A stretch of 34,154 bases of DNA from Oscillospiraceae bacterium (lineage in GTDB: Bacteria > Bacillota > Clostridia > Oscillospirales > Ruminococcaceae). Position 1 is the stretch's first letter, and each line of letters begins with the position of its first letter. Below the pieces are notes generated by a model. The model had not been told where the DNA came from. It ran no database searches and saw only the letters and a list, made by a program, of their open reading frames with translations. The translations under genes were made by a program, and so were the position numbers. The stretch spans positions 1 through 34,154 of the forward strand of contig SFFJ01000018.1 of assembly GCA_004557855.1 (NCBI GenBank), read 5' to 3'. Shown here in pieces: positions 15,694 to 23,874 of the stretch.

Positions 15694-18600
15694 TTATTCC
15701 ACTTGTTTTTTCCGGCAAAGCATCACCGCTGCCAGTCCCATCAGCAGGACGCCCGCCGCAGTAAAGGCCGCTGTTCCCGTTCCGCCGGTGGTGGGCAGGG
15801 TGTACAGCGCCTGCAGCCGCAGGGTGAGCAGATAGCCCTCCGCCGTGTTCTCCAGCGTCCATGCGTCATCGCCGGATGTGAGGGTAATCTCTCCGTACTG
15901 CGCATTCAGCGTGGGGACGGAAACCGGCGGCAGGTAGCCGGTCGGGGTGTTCATCAGCCGGACGGTATAATTGCCGTTGGGGAGCGCCGTAAGCAGCACC
16001 GTACCGTCGGTGCCGGTGGTGTATGTCGGGTGCTGCACTTTATCCCATGTCACCCGCAGCTTCGTATCGGGCAGGGATTCTCCATCCGGGCCCAGCACCT
16101 GCAGCGTCAGCTGCAGCAGGGAGGCATTACGGACGGACGTGATGACGGCGCCCTTGGGGTCGGTGATGGTCGCCTTGCCGCCCGCTATTTTTACCGTCCA
16201 GACGGTGTCCTCCGCGGTGTGGCCCTGCGGTGCTTTGGTTTCCTTCAGGTAGTAGGTGCCGCCCGGCTGCGGCGCAAACCGCACCTCACCGTCTTCATTG
16301 GAGGTGGCCGTAGCCAGCGGCTGGGTGCAGAGCTCATCGGTGTAGAGGGTGAATTCCGCACCCTGCAGGGGACGGTTCATTTCATCCGCTTTGGTAAAGG
16401 TGATGGCTCCCCGGACGCCCTCATTGCGGACGACCAGCAGCGCCTCCTGCGCAAAATGCTGCACCCCGTCCTCTTCCCACATATGCTCGTTCCGGTAGGC
16501 CGAGTCGCTGTTTTTCCGGTATTTTACGGTGTCATTGGTCACGTCATAGTCGGCAAAGCCATCGCCCAGGGCGGCATCCCGGTAGGTATTCCCTATTTTG
16601 GTCACCCGCAGGGTGTACCCGGCCACGGTGCCGTTGGTGAAAAGGGGCAGCTCCTGCCATGTGTATTCCCATTTGTTCTCCTCGGACAGCACCTGCGTGT
16701 ATTGGTCGCCGGGCACCGGGGTGCCATCGCACCACAGCTGCACCGTAACCGGCAGCTTTTCGCCGTTTTCCGGCCAGCTGCTGCGTGCCGTCACGCTGAT
16801 GAGCATCCGTGGGACGTTCAGGATGGTGATGTGGTCGGTTTCGGCTTCCTTCAGCCAGCCGCCTGTCGGGGTGGTCACCTCGGTCGGGAGGTTCTGCGCC
16901 ACGCTGCGGTAGGTCATGCCGCCCGACGCATCCTTTGCCACCGTCACCTGCACCGTGCCGGGGCCGTAGTAGCCGGTCGGCAGCGTTTCGGTAAGGGTGT
17001 AGGTGCCGGTTTCCAGCCGGATGGTAAACAGTCCGTTTGCGCCGGCGGTCAGGGTGCCGTCGGAGATGGTTTCGGTATAACCGGGGTCATCTTTTTCCAT
17101 GCTGTACTGGGTGGTGCCGGGGCGGCGGTACAGCGTTACGGCGGAGCCGTCACGGGTGAGCCGGTAGGGGATGTCCCGGAGGTTATCCCCGGTGATGGCA
17201 TCCTGCGTATTGACGGTCAGCGTTCCCACGCCGACATAGACGTTCCGCAGCGCCACCGTCTGCACGGCGATATTCTGTACGTCATCGGCGTAGCCCACCG
17301 CCGTAATGACGATCCCGTCCTTCGGGTAGGGCTGATAGCCGGTGGGGCCGCCCTCGGGGGCATTGCGGATGGCATAGCTGTTGCTGACCCGCCAGTTGCC
17401 CGATGGGATATAGCCCGCTTCGGTGATGGTATAGCTTCGCTTCTGCTGGGCCGGGACCTCCCATGTGTAGGTCTGGGTGGCGGCATCATAGTCGGTGTAG
17501 CCCAGCTTGCCGGCTTCGTTCACGTCGGCGGCGGGCTGCGGCAGCAGGGTAAAATCGGTCACGCTGCCGCTACCCTCGGTGTGGCTTACGGTGATGGTGA
17601 AGTTCTCCTTTGCAAGGGCGATCGCCGCAGCATCCCCCGCAAAGGTTTTGGTGACGATAAAGCGGGCGCGCTTGGCCACCAGTACCCCGTCGATATGCCA
17701 GCCGTCGGAGGATTCATATTTTACGGTGTTCCAGCGGATGCCGAAATAGGTGGTATTGAGCTTTTCGTTTTCGACCACCTGGCCGTTGATCTGCATTTGG
17801 ATATGATTGGCCCGCAGGTAGGCAAAAACCGTTTCATCGCCGGGCAGGTCCTCCAGTGTGGCGCCCTTCACCGGGGTTCGTACCATATCACGGATGGTGG
17901 TGTTGGTTTGGTAGGCATCGGCATCCGCACTGGGGCGTGCCACCAGCGGCGTGCCGCCGGTGGTATAGGTTGTCGGGATTTCCCCTGCGTTCATCATGCG
18001 GGTGGAATAGATGGCCGGGGTATAGTCGTTTGGGGATTCCGGCTTCACCCCGTCCTCCACCGAGCCCTTCAGCTCACCGTTTTTATGCAGGAAAAAGTGG
18101 ACGGTATTGGGGCGGCGTTGGCTATCCACGCCCGACCACACCGCCTGCAGCAGGATGACGCCGTCGCTACCGGCGTAGTCGTTCAGCTGCTCGGCGGTGA
18201 GAACCGTTCCGGCAGAAAGGACGGGGGAACCGGCGGCGCTGGCCACCTTCCACCCCGCAAAGGAATAGAACATGGTGTGGTTATTGGCATCGGTGATGGT
18301 CACCGCGATGCGGTCGATATCGGGGGCAAGGAGGGTGTGGCTGTTTTCGGCGGGGAGCGCCATGTAAACCGCCTCTCCTCTTACCGTTGCGGTTTGCTGC
18401 GCCTGCTGCCGGGAAGTCCCGAAATTGCCGAGTTTGCTCATCCAGCCTTCCGGCATCGCCTCATACCGGAGCATCCCGGCGGCCACGCGCGGCCGGAACA
18501 GGATGGGGGCATTGATATTATCGATGGTATAGGTCACGGCGGGTTCCGTCTCGGTCATCGCCAGCGAGAGCGTTGCGCCGGTTTGGCCGTTTGCGGCCGT

Positions 18601-19419
18601 CCATGTGACGCCCTCGGCCTTATTCAGCGTTACGGTGGTGCTTCCCCCATGGAACAGCACCTGCGGCGCCGGCGGGGTATCATAGACGGCATGGGCGGGG
18701 TCCTCCACCTGCACCGTGTAGAACATATTCGCCGCCAGCATCTCTGCATCGGTCTTTGCCTTACTCCCGGTAAAATAGCTTGGTGTGCCGGTTGCATTGG
18801 CCGGCAGGTAGTAGAGGTAAATCGGGTCCTTCCTGCTCAAAGGAATCTGCCATGCGCCGTCTGCATTTTGTTGGGGGGCGGCATCCGCCCAAAGCTTGTC
18901 GATGCTGTTATCATCGGTATGCGGGAAGAACCGCTCGCCACTATAATTCGCCGACGAAAAGCCGTACTCGGCGTAGATGCCGTCCAGCTCCGCCGCCATA
19001 ATATAGTAGCGGCCGCTGCTGTCGATTTTGTCGGTCTGAACCGTTCCCACCTGCTTCCAGTCGCCATCCACCGCCGCATAGCAGGTCACGGCAACGGCTG
19101 TCGCCGTCGGTGCGGCCCGGTCGGTAATATCGTCGGCGGGGTCGTCGGAGATGTCGTCGGCGGGGTCGTCGGCGGGGTCGTCAGAGATGTCATCGGTGGT
19201 GTCATCGGCCGGAGGCTCCGGGGTGGGCTCCGGGATGGGCTCCGGCGGGGCAGCAGGCGGCTCGGACGGGGCGGCCTCGGCGGCTTCCGCTGCCCCCGCC
19301 ACCGTGGCAAAGCCCGTCGGCACCATGGTGAACAGCAGCGCCAGCACAACCATCAGCGCCGAAGCCCTACGGGCCCGGCGCCGGCGATATTCGGTTTTCC
19401 GGCCGGATGCTGCGTACAT
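15694..19419 (-). CDS. giant CnaB-domain LPXTG adhesin, likely pilus tip
   Basis: 1241 residues. A basic N-terminus and signal peptide (to about 43) are followed by a Pro/Glu then Asp-rich linker with repeated DDISDDPADD units (about 45-105). The remainder is a long set of extracellular beta domains, with SpaA/CnaB-type modules in the second half; E-box-like YYLKETKAPQGH is one of them. LPTTG (about 1208), a membrane helix and CRKKQVE end the protein. It is the first gene after the riboswitch, and GGAGGATAAAA precedes the ATG. Size and position suggest the tip adhesin. No von Willebrand A domain was recognised. Ligand unknown. Confidence 0.88.
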   Translation of the reverse strand: MYAASGRKTEYRRRRARRASALMVVLALLFTMVPTGFATVAGAAEAAEAAPSEPPAAPPEPIPEPTPEPPADDTTDDISDDPADDPADDISDDPADDITDRAAPTATAVAVTCYAAVDGDWKQVGTVQTDKIDSSGRYYIMAAELDGIYAEYGFSSANYSGERFFPHTDDNSIDKLWADAAPQQNADGAWQIPLSRKDPIYLYYLPANATGTPSYFTGSKAKTDAEMLAANMFYTVQVEDPAHAVYDTPPAPQVLFHGGSTTVTLNKAEGVTWTAANGQTGATLSLAMTETEPAVTYTIDNINAPILFRPRVAAGMLRYEAMPEGWMSKLGNFGTSRQQAQQTATVRGEAVYMALPAENSHTLLAPDIDRIAVTITDANNHTMFYSFAGWKVASAAGSPVLSAGTVLTAEQLNDYAGSDGVILLQAVWSGVDSQRRPNTVHFFLHKNGELKGSVEDGVKPESPNDYTPAIYSTRMMNAGEIPTTYTTGGTPLVARPSADADAYQTNTTIRDMVRTPVKGATLEDLPGDETVFAYLRANHIQMQINGQVVENEKLNTTYFGIRWNTVKYESSDGWHIDGVLVAKRARFIVTKTFAGDAAAIALAKENFTITVSHTEGSGSVTDFTLLPQPAADVNEAGKLGYTDYDAATQTYTWEVPAQQKRSYTITEAGYIPSGNWRVSNSYAIRNAPEGGPTGYQPYPKDGIVITAVGYADDVQNIAVQTVALRNVYVGVGTLTVNTQDAITGDNLRDIPYRLTRDGSAVTLYRRPGTTQYSMEKDDPGYTETISDGTLTAGANGLFTIRLETGTYTLTETLPTGYYGPGTVQVTVAKDASGGMTYRSVAQNLPTEVTTPTGGWLKEAETDHITILNVPRMLISVTARSSWPENGEKLPVTVQLWCDGTPVPGDQYTQVLSEENKWEYTWQELPLFTNGTVAGYTLRVTKIGNTYRDAALGDGFADYDVTNDTVKYRKNSDSAYRNEHMWEEDGVQHFAQEALLVVRNEGVRGAITFTKADEMNRPLQGAEFTLYTDELCTQPLATATSNEDGEVRFAPQPGGTYYLKETKAPQGHTAEDTVWTVKIAGGKATITDPKGAVITSVRNASLLQLTLQVLGPDGESLPDTKLRVTWDKVQHPTYTTGTDGTVLLTALPNGNYTVRLMNTPTGYLPPVSVPTLNAQYGEITLTSGDDAWTLENTAEGYLLTLRLQALYTLPTTGGTGTAAFTAAGVLLMGLAAVMLCRKKQVE

Positions 19420-19449
19420 TTTTATCCTCCATATTCCAGCTATTGTAAG

Positions 19450-19493
19450 TAAAAAGAAAAGACCGACTGCGTTCTTAAAAAAAGAATGCAGTC
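19450..19493 (-). terminator. c-di-GMP riboswitch terminator
   Basis: Minus strand GACTGCATTCTT/AAGAACGCAGTC (one mismatch), then GGTCTTTTCTTTTT; it follows the aptamer directly and lies 30 bases before the adhesin ATG. Confidence 0.85.
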
Positions 19494-19575
19494 AGCCGGT
19501 CATGCGGTCGCCCGTTTAGACGCTCAACTTTGCGTCCCTGTCTTTCGGCAGGTTTGCTAAAGTTATTATGTTTTT
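19485..19575 (-). promoter_or_regulatory. cyclic di-GMP-I riboswitch
   Basis: The minus strand reads AGCAAACC, CCTG-CCGAAAGA-CAGG (P2 with GAAA loop), GGGACGCAAAG, GTCTAAACGGG and CGACCGCATGACCGG in the order seen in the GEMM-I/Vc2 aptamer. It sits between a strong promoter and a terminator ahead of the pilus operon. Its 3' part merges with the terminator stem, as expected for a transcriptional switch. Confidence 0.88.
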
Positions 19576-19600
19576 CTTGTACAGCTTATCATACACAATA

Positions 19601-19629
19601 ATAGTATCACTTATCAGTTTAATAGTCAA
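19601..19629 (-). promoter_or_regulatory. pilus operon promoter
   Basis: Minus strand TTGACT, 17-base spacer, TACTAT; a near-ideal sigma-A promoter about 25 bases upstream of the riboswitch. Confidence 0.85.
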
Positions 19630-19736
19630 GGGGTTTTCCCGGCGAAGGTTCATATTTTGTGAATATTTTCACGGTTTTTGCCGTTTTTGCATATTTTCCC
19701 GATTATCCGGTGCAGCAGCCGCCTCACCTGCTCAAC

Positions 19737-19765
19737 TTGATTTCAGGCTGATTTTGTACTAAAAT
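19737..19765 (+). promoter_or_regulatory. methyltransferase promoter
   Basis: TTGATT, 17-base spacer, TAAAAT, 80 bases before the methyltransferase ATG. Confidence 0.7.
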
Positions 19766-19844
19766 AGTTCTGATGTAATACCGAAGGGGTACGCCGCAGA
19801 TCCCGTACCGGTTTAAAATCCAGCAAAAGGCGAGGTTACCTATT

Positions 19845-20987
19845 ATGACTGATTATCGTGAAGAGCTTCTGGATGTCCGGGCTTTTCCCACAGAGGATGT
19901 CATCCGGCTGCAAAATGCATTTCATGCCGAATTCCCGAAGGCGGACGCCTGCATGGAATATGCGGACGGCACGCTGCGTTTCCTGCTGTGCCAGCTTGAT
20001 GTTATAAAATACCGTGATTTCATCGAGGCGCTTGAGATCGACGGGGCGCTAAAGCAGGCGGCGTTTGACATCGTCAATAAAATCGGCAGCTACGGGATCC
20101 GGGGAAGCAAGCGGCATTTTGCCGGATATAATGCCGAACGTAAGGTTTCCAACCGCAAGGCCAAGGAGCAGGACCGCGGCAAGCACTATTACGCGAATGA
20201 TAACGACTTTCCCAAAGAGAACAACCCGCTGCCCGCCGAATTCGAGAATAAAATCGTTTGTGCCGACAGTCTTGAGTATCTGAAGAAGCTCCCGGATAAC
20301 TGCATCGATATCATCTTTACCTCGCCCCCCTATAATTTCGGATTGGAATATGACACGCATAATGACACAGCCGGTTGGAACGCCTATTATGATATGCTGT
20401 TCGGCATTTTCCGGGAATGCATCCGAGTGCTGAAATACGGCGGGCGGTTTGTCGTCAATATCCAGCCGCTTTATTCGGATTATATTCCCGCCCATCACAT
20501 TATCAGCAGCTTTTTCCTGGAAAATAAAATGATATGGAAGGGCGAAATCCTTTGGGAAAAGAACAACTACAACTGCAAGATGTGTTCTTACGGGAGCTGG
20601 AAAAGCCCCTCCAGCCCGTACCTGAAATACACATGGGAATTTATCGAGGTCTATTGCAAGGGGGATTTGAAGAAGCCCGGAAAAGCCGCCGATGCGGATA
20701 TCACGGCGGATGAATTCAAGTCGTGGGTGGTCGCCAAGTGGAGCATCGCCCCCGAACGCCACATGAAGGAGTTCGGCCATCCTGCCATGTTCCCCGAAAG
20801 CCTTGTGGAGCGGGTGCTTAAATTGTTCAGCTTCAAAAACGACGTCGTTCTTGATCCCTTTAACGGCGCCGGCACCACAACGGTCGTTGCCAAAAAAACA
20901 GGGCGTCGCTATCTCGGGATCGATATTTCGCAGGAGTATTGCGACACTGCGGAAAAGAGAATTGCGGCTGCTCCTGCCCCGCAGTGA
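19845..20987 (+). CDS. beta-class DNA methyltransferase (N6-adenine or N4-cytosine)
   Basis: 380 residues. Motif IV TSPPYNFG (159-166) comes before motif I (DPFNGAGTT, 337-345), which is the beta-class order. TSPPY occurs in both N4-cytosine and N6-adenine enzymes of this class, so the base modified is open. Residues 1-130 and the part between the motifs probably carry target recognition. AGGCGAGG precedes the start. It converges with two nuclease-like genes on the other strand, so this is probably the protective half of a type II restriction-modification system. AT-richer than the surrounding genes, consistent with transfer. Confidence 0.92.
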   Translation: MTDYREELLDVRAFPTEDVIRLQNAFHAEFPKADACMEYADGTLRFLLCQLDVIKYRDFIEALEIDGALKQAAFDIVNKIGSYGIRGSKRHFAGYNAERKVSNRKAKEQDRGKHYYANDNDFPKENNPLPAEFENKIVCADSLEYLKKLPDNCIDIIFTSPPYNFGLEYDTHNDTAGWNAYYDMLFGIFRECIRVLKYGGRFVVNIQPLYSDYIPAHHIISSFFLENKMIWKGEILWEKNNYNCKMCSYGSWKSPSSPYLKYTWEFIEVYCKGDLKKPGKAADADITADEFKSWVVAKWSIAPERHMKEFGHPAMFPESLVERVLKLFSFKNDVVLDPFNGAGTTTVVAKKTGRRYLGIDISQEYCDTAEKRIAAAPAPQ

Positions 20988-21015
20988 TTCGTTTTTGCTT
21001 TAGCATCCAACCCGC

Positions 21016-21050
21016 AAAAAGGCGCCCGGCTTTCCGCCGCGCGCCTTTTT
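21016..21050. terminator. bidirectional terminator between methyltransferase and nuclease genes
   Basis: AAAAAGGCGC and GCGCCTTTTT pair perfectly, with an inner CCGGC/GCCG stem. It serves both convergent genes. Confidence 0.85.
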
Positions 21051-21060
21051 CCTTTGCCGG

Positions 21061-21594
21061 TTATATGATCCCCTCGATGAGGGCTTCTATGGTTTTGGGG
21101 GAATGCAGGTCCTCCTGTCTCAATTCGTACAGCGGGGCAAAGGTGGAAAAGGATGTGCCGTCGGCCCTTTTTCTTACCGTCCCTTCCGGGAAATAATCCG
21201 CCCGCCGAAAGAACTCCTCTTTCCCGATATAGCCGCAAACGGTAAGGATCTCTTTTGTTTTATTGAACGAAGCGAACACATAGTAATCGACCGGATAGTC
21301 TTTTTGATACCCCACGAAATTATGAACGAAATCCGGGCGCATCGGGACGGATCTTGTCATGGTTTTGATATCGACCCGCTTGTGGTTTATCTCAAAGTCT
21401 TTCCCGCCATCGAAGCCTGTTGCCCCGTTGGGGCGCTCGGCATTGATCAGGTCGGCAAACACCGTCTGCCCCAGTATACCCGTCAATTGCTCCTGCTTAT
21501 TGCCGTCTCCGCGCCCCCGCTGCCCGAAATTGAATCGCTCCACCATATCCGCAGCGTACCGGAGCTGTTCCTCTGTTACCTTAACATCAAACAT
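21061..21594 (-). CDS. putative PD-(D/E)XK nuclease, restriction subunit B
   Basis: 177 residues. GGKDFEINHKRVDIKTM (63-79) gives Asp66 ... Asp75-x-Lys77, the spacing of a PD-(D/E)XK nuclease core. An upstream EQLTGILGQ helix (35-43) could give the extra acidic residue. I do not recognise a named restriction enzyme. The start is the ATG at 21592-21594, with GAGGTGA upstream; the gene begins 5 bases after the previous stop, so the two nuclease-like genes form an operon. It may be one half of a heteromeric restriction enzyme, or an accessory protein; uncertain. Confidence 0.65.
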   Translation of the reverse strand: MFDVKVTEEQLRYAADMVERFNFGQRGRGDGNKQEQLTGILGQTVFADLINAERPNGATGFDGGKDFEINHKRVDIKTMTRSVPMRPDFVHNFVGYQKDYPVDYYVFASFNKTKEILTVCGYIGKEEFFRRADYFPEGTVRKRADGTSFSTFAPLYELRQEDLHSPKTIEALIEGII

Positions 21595-21599
21595 GGACG

Positions 21600-22313
21600 T
21601 CACCTCGCATAGCTTTTTAAATCGTTTGCAAACAGGAGAACCGCCTTCTGTAATTCGGTTATTTTTAATTCTTTGAAAAAATCCGCCTTGTGGATCGGCC
21701 GATCGACCTTGCGTTCCCCTTTTAGAAGGGTGATGATTTTTAAGTCCACATCGCAATGAGATAAAAGCGCATGGGTGGCCGGGCTGCCGTATGTCACCTC
21801 GTTCAGCTCACCGTAATCGCCGCCCAACTGGCTTTCCAGCTGAACCAGGTAGTATGTGTTGGTGCCGACGGCCTCCTTCATCAATTCCGCATCAAATAGA
21901 ATCCGTTTCAGCATTGCATTTTCGGTGTATGCTTTGCATTCAATAGGCAGAGCTAATCTACCATCAACAAACACCTGCACATCTGTTCCGAATTTATAGA
22001 TGAACTCCGCCCGGTGCTTGACTACATATTCCTTCACACGCGGATCCGCTATTCTTTCAATGTATTTTTCATTTATCCCTATCGGCATTTTCTTTTTATT
22101 AATTTCCATTCTTGCCCGGTTTTGATGGAGAACATCCTCCCAAGCTATCTGAACAAGATGGGTTGCAATGCCCTCAACAAGCTCGCCTTTCCCGGCCCGA
22201 ATTATCCCGCCATATGCACGATCCCGACTCATAGCTGCTTGGTCATCAATTCCTTTTACCAGTTTGTCATATGCGGCAATTATGGTATTGAGCTTTGCTT
22301 CTACAATATTCAT
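21600..22313 (-). CDS. putative PD-(D/E)XK restriction endonuclease subunit A
   Basis: 237 residues. GTDVQVFVDGRLALPIECK (109-127) supplies Asp111 and Glu125-Cys-Lys127 in the PD-(D/E)XK arrangement, with Glu44 in a preceding helix. The place opposite a DNA methyltransferase supports a type II restriction role. The start at 22311-22313 is fixed by AGGAGG seven bases upstream; a longer frame lacks this. I cannot name the enzyme or the target site. It is followed directly by the second nuclease-like gene. Confidence 0.7.
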   Translation of the reverse strand: MNIVEAKLNTIIAAYDKLVKGIDDQAAMSRDRAYGGIIRAGKGELVEGIATHLVQIAWEDVLHQNRARMEINKKKMPIGINEKYIERIADPRVKEYVVKHRAEFIYKFGTDVQVFVDGRLALPIECKAYTENAMLKRILFDAELMKEAVGTNTYYLVQLESQLGGDYGELNEVTYGSPATHALLSHCDVDLKIITLLKGERKVDRPIHKADFFKELKITELQKAVLLFANDLKSYAR

Positions 22314-22454
22314 TTCCCGGCCTCCTTGTGTTATATCCATTCCTATCGCCCGATGCTTTGTTGAATCGAAGCTGCACAGCATTAATGCTCTCGCTCACGT
22401 CGGAATGTTTACACCCTGCAGGGATTTCCCCGTTCGCAGCGGCTGTTTTATATC

Positions 22455-22483
22455 ATTATACCGCACCGGTTCAAAAAAGTTAA
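22455..22483 (-). promoter_or_regulatory. promoter of the nuclease gene pair
   Basis: Minus strand TTAACT, 17-base spacer, TATAAT, about 140 bases before the start codon. The remainder of 22484-22650 shows nothing recognisable. Confidence 0.65.
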
Positions 22484-22650
22484 GCTGTATTGATGTTTTC
22501 AGCTCATTTTGGGGTTTTGGCCGCAAAAATGCCCCGCAAGCCGACCCGCCGGAGGGAGGGGAATGTGTGCAAGGGGAACCGTCAGGATTCCCCCTTCGCG
22601 TAAAATCAGGGCACGGGCTTTCACTTTATAAAAAGGGGTGCGCTCCCAAC

Positions 22651-22710
22651 ATCCTCCTCCACCATGCAAAAAAGACGCCGATTGGCGTCTTTTTTGTGGT
22701 GGAGGAGGAT
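22651..22710. repeat. inverted copy of the tRNA-Tyr 3' end around its terminator
   Basis: ATCCTCCTCCACCA (22651-22664) is the exact reverse complement of 22697-22710, the tRNA-Tyr acceptor 3' half including CCA. The terminator lies in the middle. Confidence 0.9.
22668..22695. terminator. tRNA operon terminator
   Basis: AAAAAAGACGCC-GATT-GGCGTCTTTTTT, symmetrical and able to work on both strands; it lies one base from the tRNA-Tyr CCA end. Confidence 0.9.
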
Positions 22711-22781
22711 GGATTCGAACCATCGAAGTCACTGACAACAGATTTACAGTCTGCCCCCTTTGGCCACTCGGGAACTCCTCC
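22697..22781 (-). tRNA. tRNA-Tyr(GTA)
   Basis: 85 bases including an encoded CCA. Acceptor stem GGAGGAG/CTCCTCC, anticodon stem-loop CAGACTGTAAATCTG with GTA, a long variable arm as in bacterial tRNA-Tyr, and T-loop GGTTCGAATCC. Confidence 0.97.
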
Positions 22782-22806
22782 GTATTTGGTTTTTGGGCTG
22801 CGGTGG

Positions 22807-22882
22807 TGGAGCTGGTGGACGGATTCGAACCCCCGACCTGCTGATTACAAATCAGCTGCTCTACCGGCTGAGCTACACCAGC
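22807..22882 (-). tRNA. tRNA-Thr(TGT)
   Basis: 76 bases including an encoded CCA. Acceptor GCTGGTG/CACCAGC, anticodon stem GCTGA/TCAGC with loop TTTGTAA (TGT), T-loop GGTTCGAATCC. First gene of a two-tRNA operon. Confidence 0.97.
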
Positions 22883-22902
22883 GTATCCGCTGCGACTATA
22901 TT

Positions 22903-22931
22903 ACTATACCATTCGGCATGGGCAAAGTCAA
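22903..22931 (-). promoter_or_regulatory. tRNA operon promoter
   Basis: Minus strand TTGACT, 17-base spacer, TATAGT, 21 bases before tRNA-Thr. Confidence 0.85.
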
Positions 22932-22961
22932 GACCCAATTTGCGCTTTTTTGCAGGAAAAG

Positions 22962-22998
22962 CAAAGCGGCAGCATTCCCGGCGGGCGCTGCCGTTTTC
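22962..22998. terminator. terminator after acpP
   Basis: CGGCAGC/GCTGCCG stem, followed on the minus strand by CTTTGCTTTT. Confidence 0.7.
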
Positions 22999-23015
22999 TT
23001 CCCTTCCGGCCCGGA

Positions 23016-23249
23016 TCAGCCGTCGATGTGCTCCTCCAGATAATGGGCCAGCTCGCCGACGGTGTGGATCTTCTCGATGTCCTCATCGGGGATCTCGATA
23101 TCGAACTCATCCTCCAGCGTCATCACCAGGTCCACGACGTCCAAAGAGTCGGCGCCCAGGTCATTGACGATATCGGTGTTCTCGTTCACCTCGTCCGCTT
23201 CAATATCAAGCTGTTCGCACAGCAGCTCAATCAGTTTTTCCAGTACCAT
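23016..23249 (-). CDS. acpP: acyl carrier protein
   Basis: 77 residues, strongly acidic. Ser35 in GADSLDVVDL is the site of the 4'-phosphopantetheine arm that carries growing fatty acyl chains. Length and sequence fit the housekeeping fatty acid synthesis ACP. It is monocistronic, with AGGAGG before the ATG, its own promoter and a terminator; no other fatty acid synthesis genes lie beside it. Confidence 0.95.
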   Translation of the reverse strand: MVLEKLIELLCEQLDIEADEVNENTDIVNDLGADSLDVVDLVMTLEDEFDIEIPDEDIEKIHTVGELAHYLEEHIDG

Positions 23250-23310
23250 ATTTTCCTCCTAGAATATTCTCCGTTTTCGGTTTGTACCGTTGTTTTTACA
23301 CAGTGACTAT

Positions 23311-23339
23311 ATGATAGCCTGTTTTTCACGGGTTGGCAA
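23311..23339 (-). promoter_or_regulatory. acpP promoter
   Basis: Minus strand TTGCCA, 17-base spacer, TATCAT, about 60 bases before the acpP start. Confidence 0.65.
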
Positions 23340-23447
23340 GATATTTTATTCGGCAAATGCCACAAATATTATGTGAATGCCTTGTGATAACCGCACCTTT
23401 GCGTCAAATTTTCTTCGGATCACCCCTCACCCCGGCCTTTTCTTCCG

Positions 23448-23476
23448 TTGCGCCGGCGGGCGGCGGCTGTTATAAT
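23448..23476 (+). promoter_or_regulatory. promoter of the DRTGG/hydrogenase-like cluster
   Basis: TTGCGC, 17-base spacer, TATAAT, 54 bases before the first start codon. Confidence 0.7.
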
Positions 23477-23529
23477 AGAAAAGAAGGGGGAAATCCTCCC
23501 CCGCTTTTTGCCGAAAGGATTGAGATACC

Positions 23530-23871
23530 ATGAAAATGACCGAGATCATCTCCCTGCTGGATGCCCGCCTTTTGTGCGGCGCCGTGGAGGACGACTATGA
23601 ATTTGACAGCGCCTTTGCCAGCGATATGATGAGCGATGTGCTGGCCTACGGACAGGGTCAGGCGCTGCTGCTTACCGGCCTGCTCAACCAGCAGGTCATC
23701 CGCACGGCGGAAATGCTGGATATGCGCTGCATCGTGTTTGTCCGGGGCAAGGTCCCCGCCGATGAGGTGCTTTCCCTGGCCGCTGAAAAGGGTATTACCG
23801 CCCTGACCACCCGGCACGGGATGTTCACCTGCGGCGGGCTGCTGTATCAGGCCGGGATCCGCGGGGTGTAG
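23530..23871 (+). CDS. DRTGG-domain protein 1
   Basis: 113 residues forming one DRTGG-type domain (the pattern ALLLTGLLNQQVIRTAEMLDMRCIVFVRGK and the ending TRHGMFTCGGLLYQAGIRG are typical of the family). DRTGG domains are usually found beside CBS domains or phosphotransacetylase and are thought to bind a nucleotide or other small ligand; function unproven. First gene of a five-gene operon with a HATPase, a hydrogenase-like protein, another DRTGG protein and a PHP protein. GAAAGGA precedes the start. Confidence 0.85.
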   Translation: MKMTEIISLLDARLLCGAVEDDYEFDSAFASDMMSDVLAYGQGQALLLTGLLNQQVIRTAEMLDMRCIVFVRGKVPADEVLSLAAEKGITALTTRHGMFTCGGLLYQAGIRGV

Positions 23872-23874
23872 GCG

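Noticed and set aside
15655..19452. A 1265-residue open frame on the plus strand opposite the adhesin gene
   Set aside because: It runs antisense to a gene with a ribosome binding site, signal peptide, CnaB domains and LPXTG anchor. Its composition (His, Gly, Arg-rich) is that of a reverse-frame shadow in GC-rich DNA.
22651..22664. Phage or island attachment site formed by the tRNA-Tyr 3' end
   Set aside because: The copy is inverted relative to the tRNA and no integrase gene is present; attachment duplications should be direct repeats.
23341..23400. Rex operator upstream of the hydrogenase-like cluster
   Set aside because: A TTGTGATAAC half-site is present, but the second half does not match, so it was not annotated.
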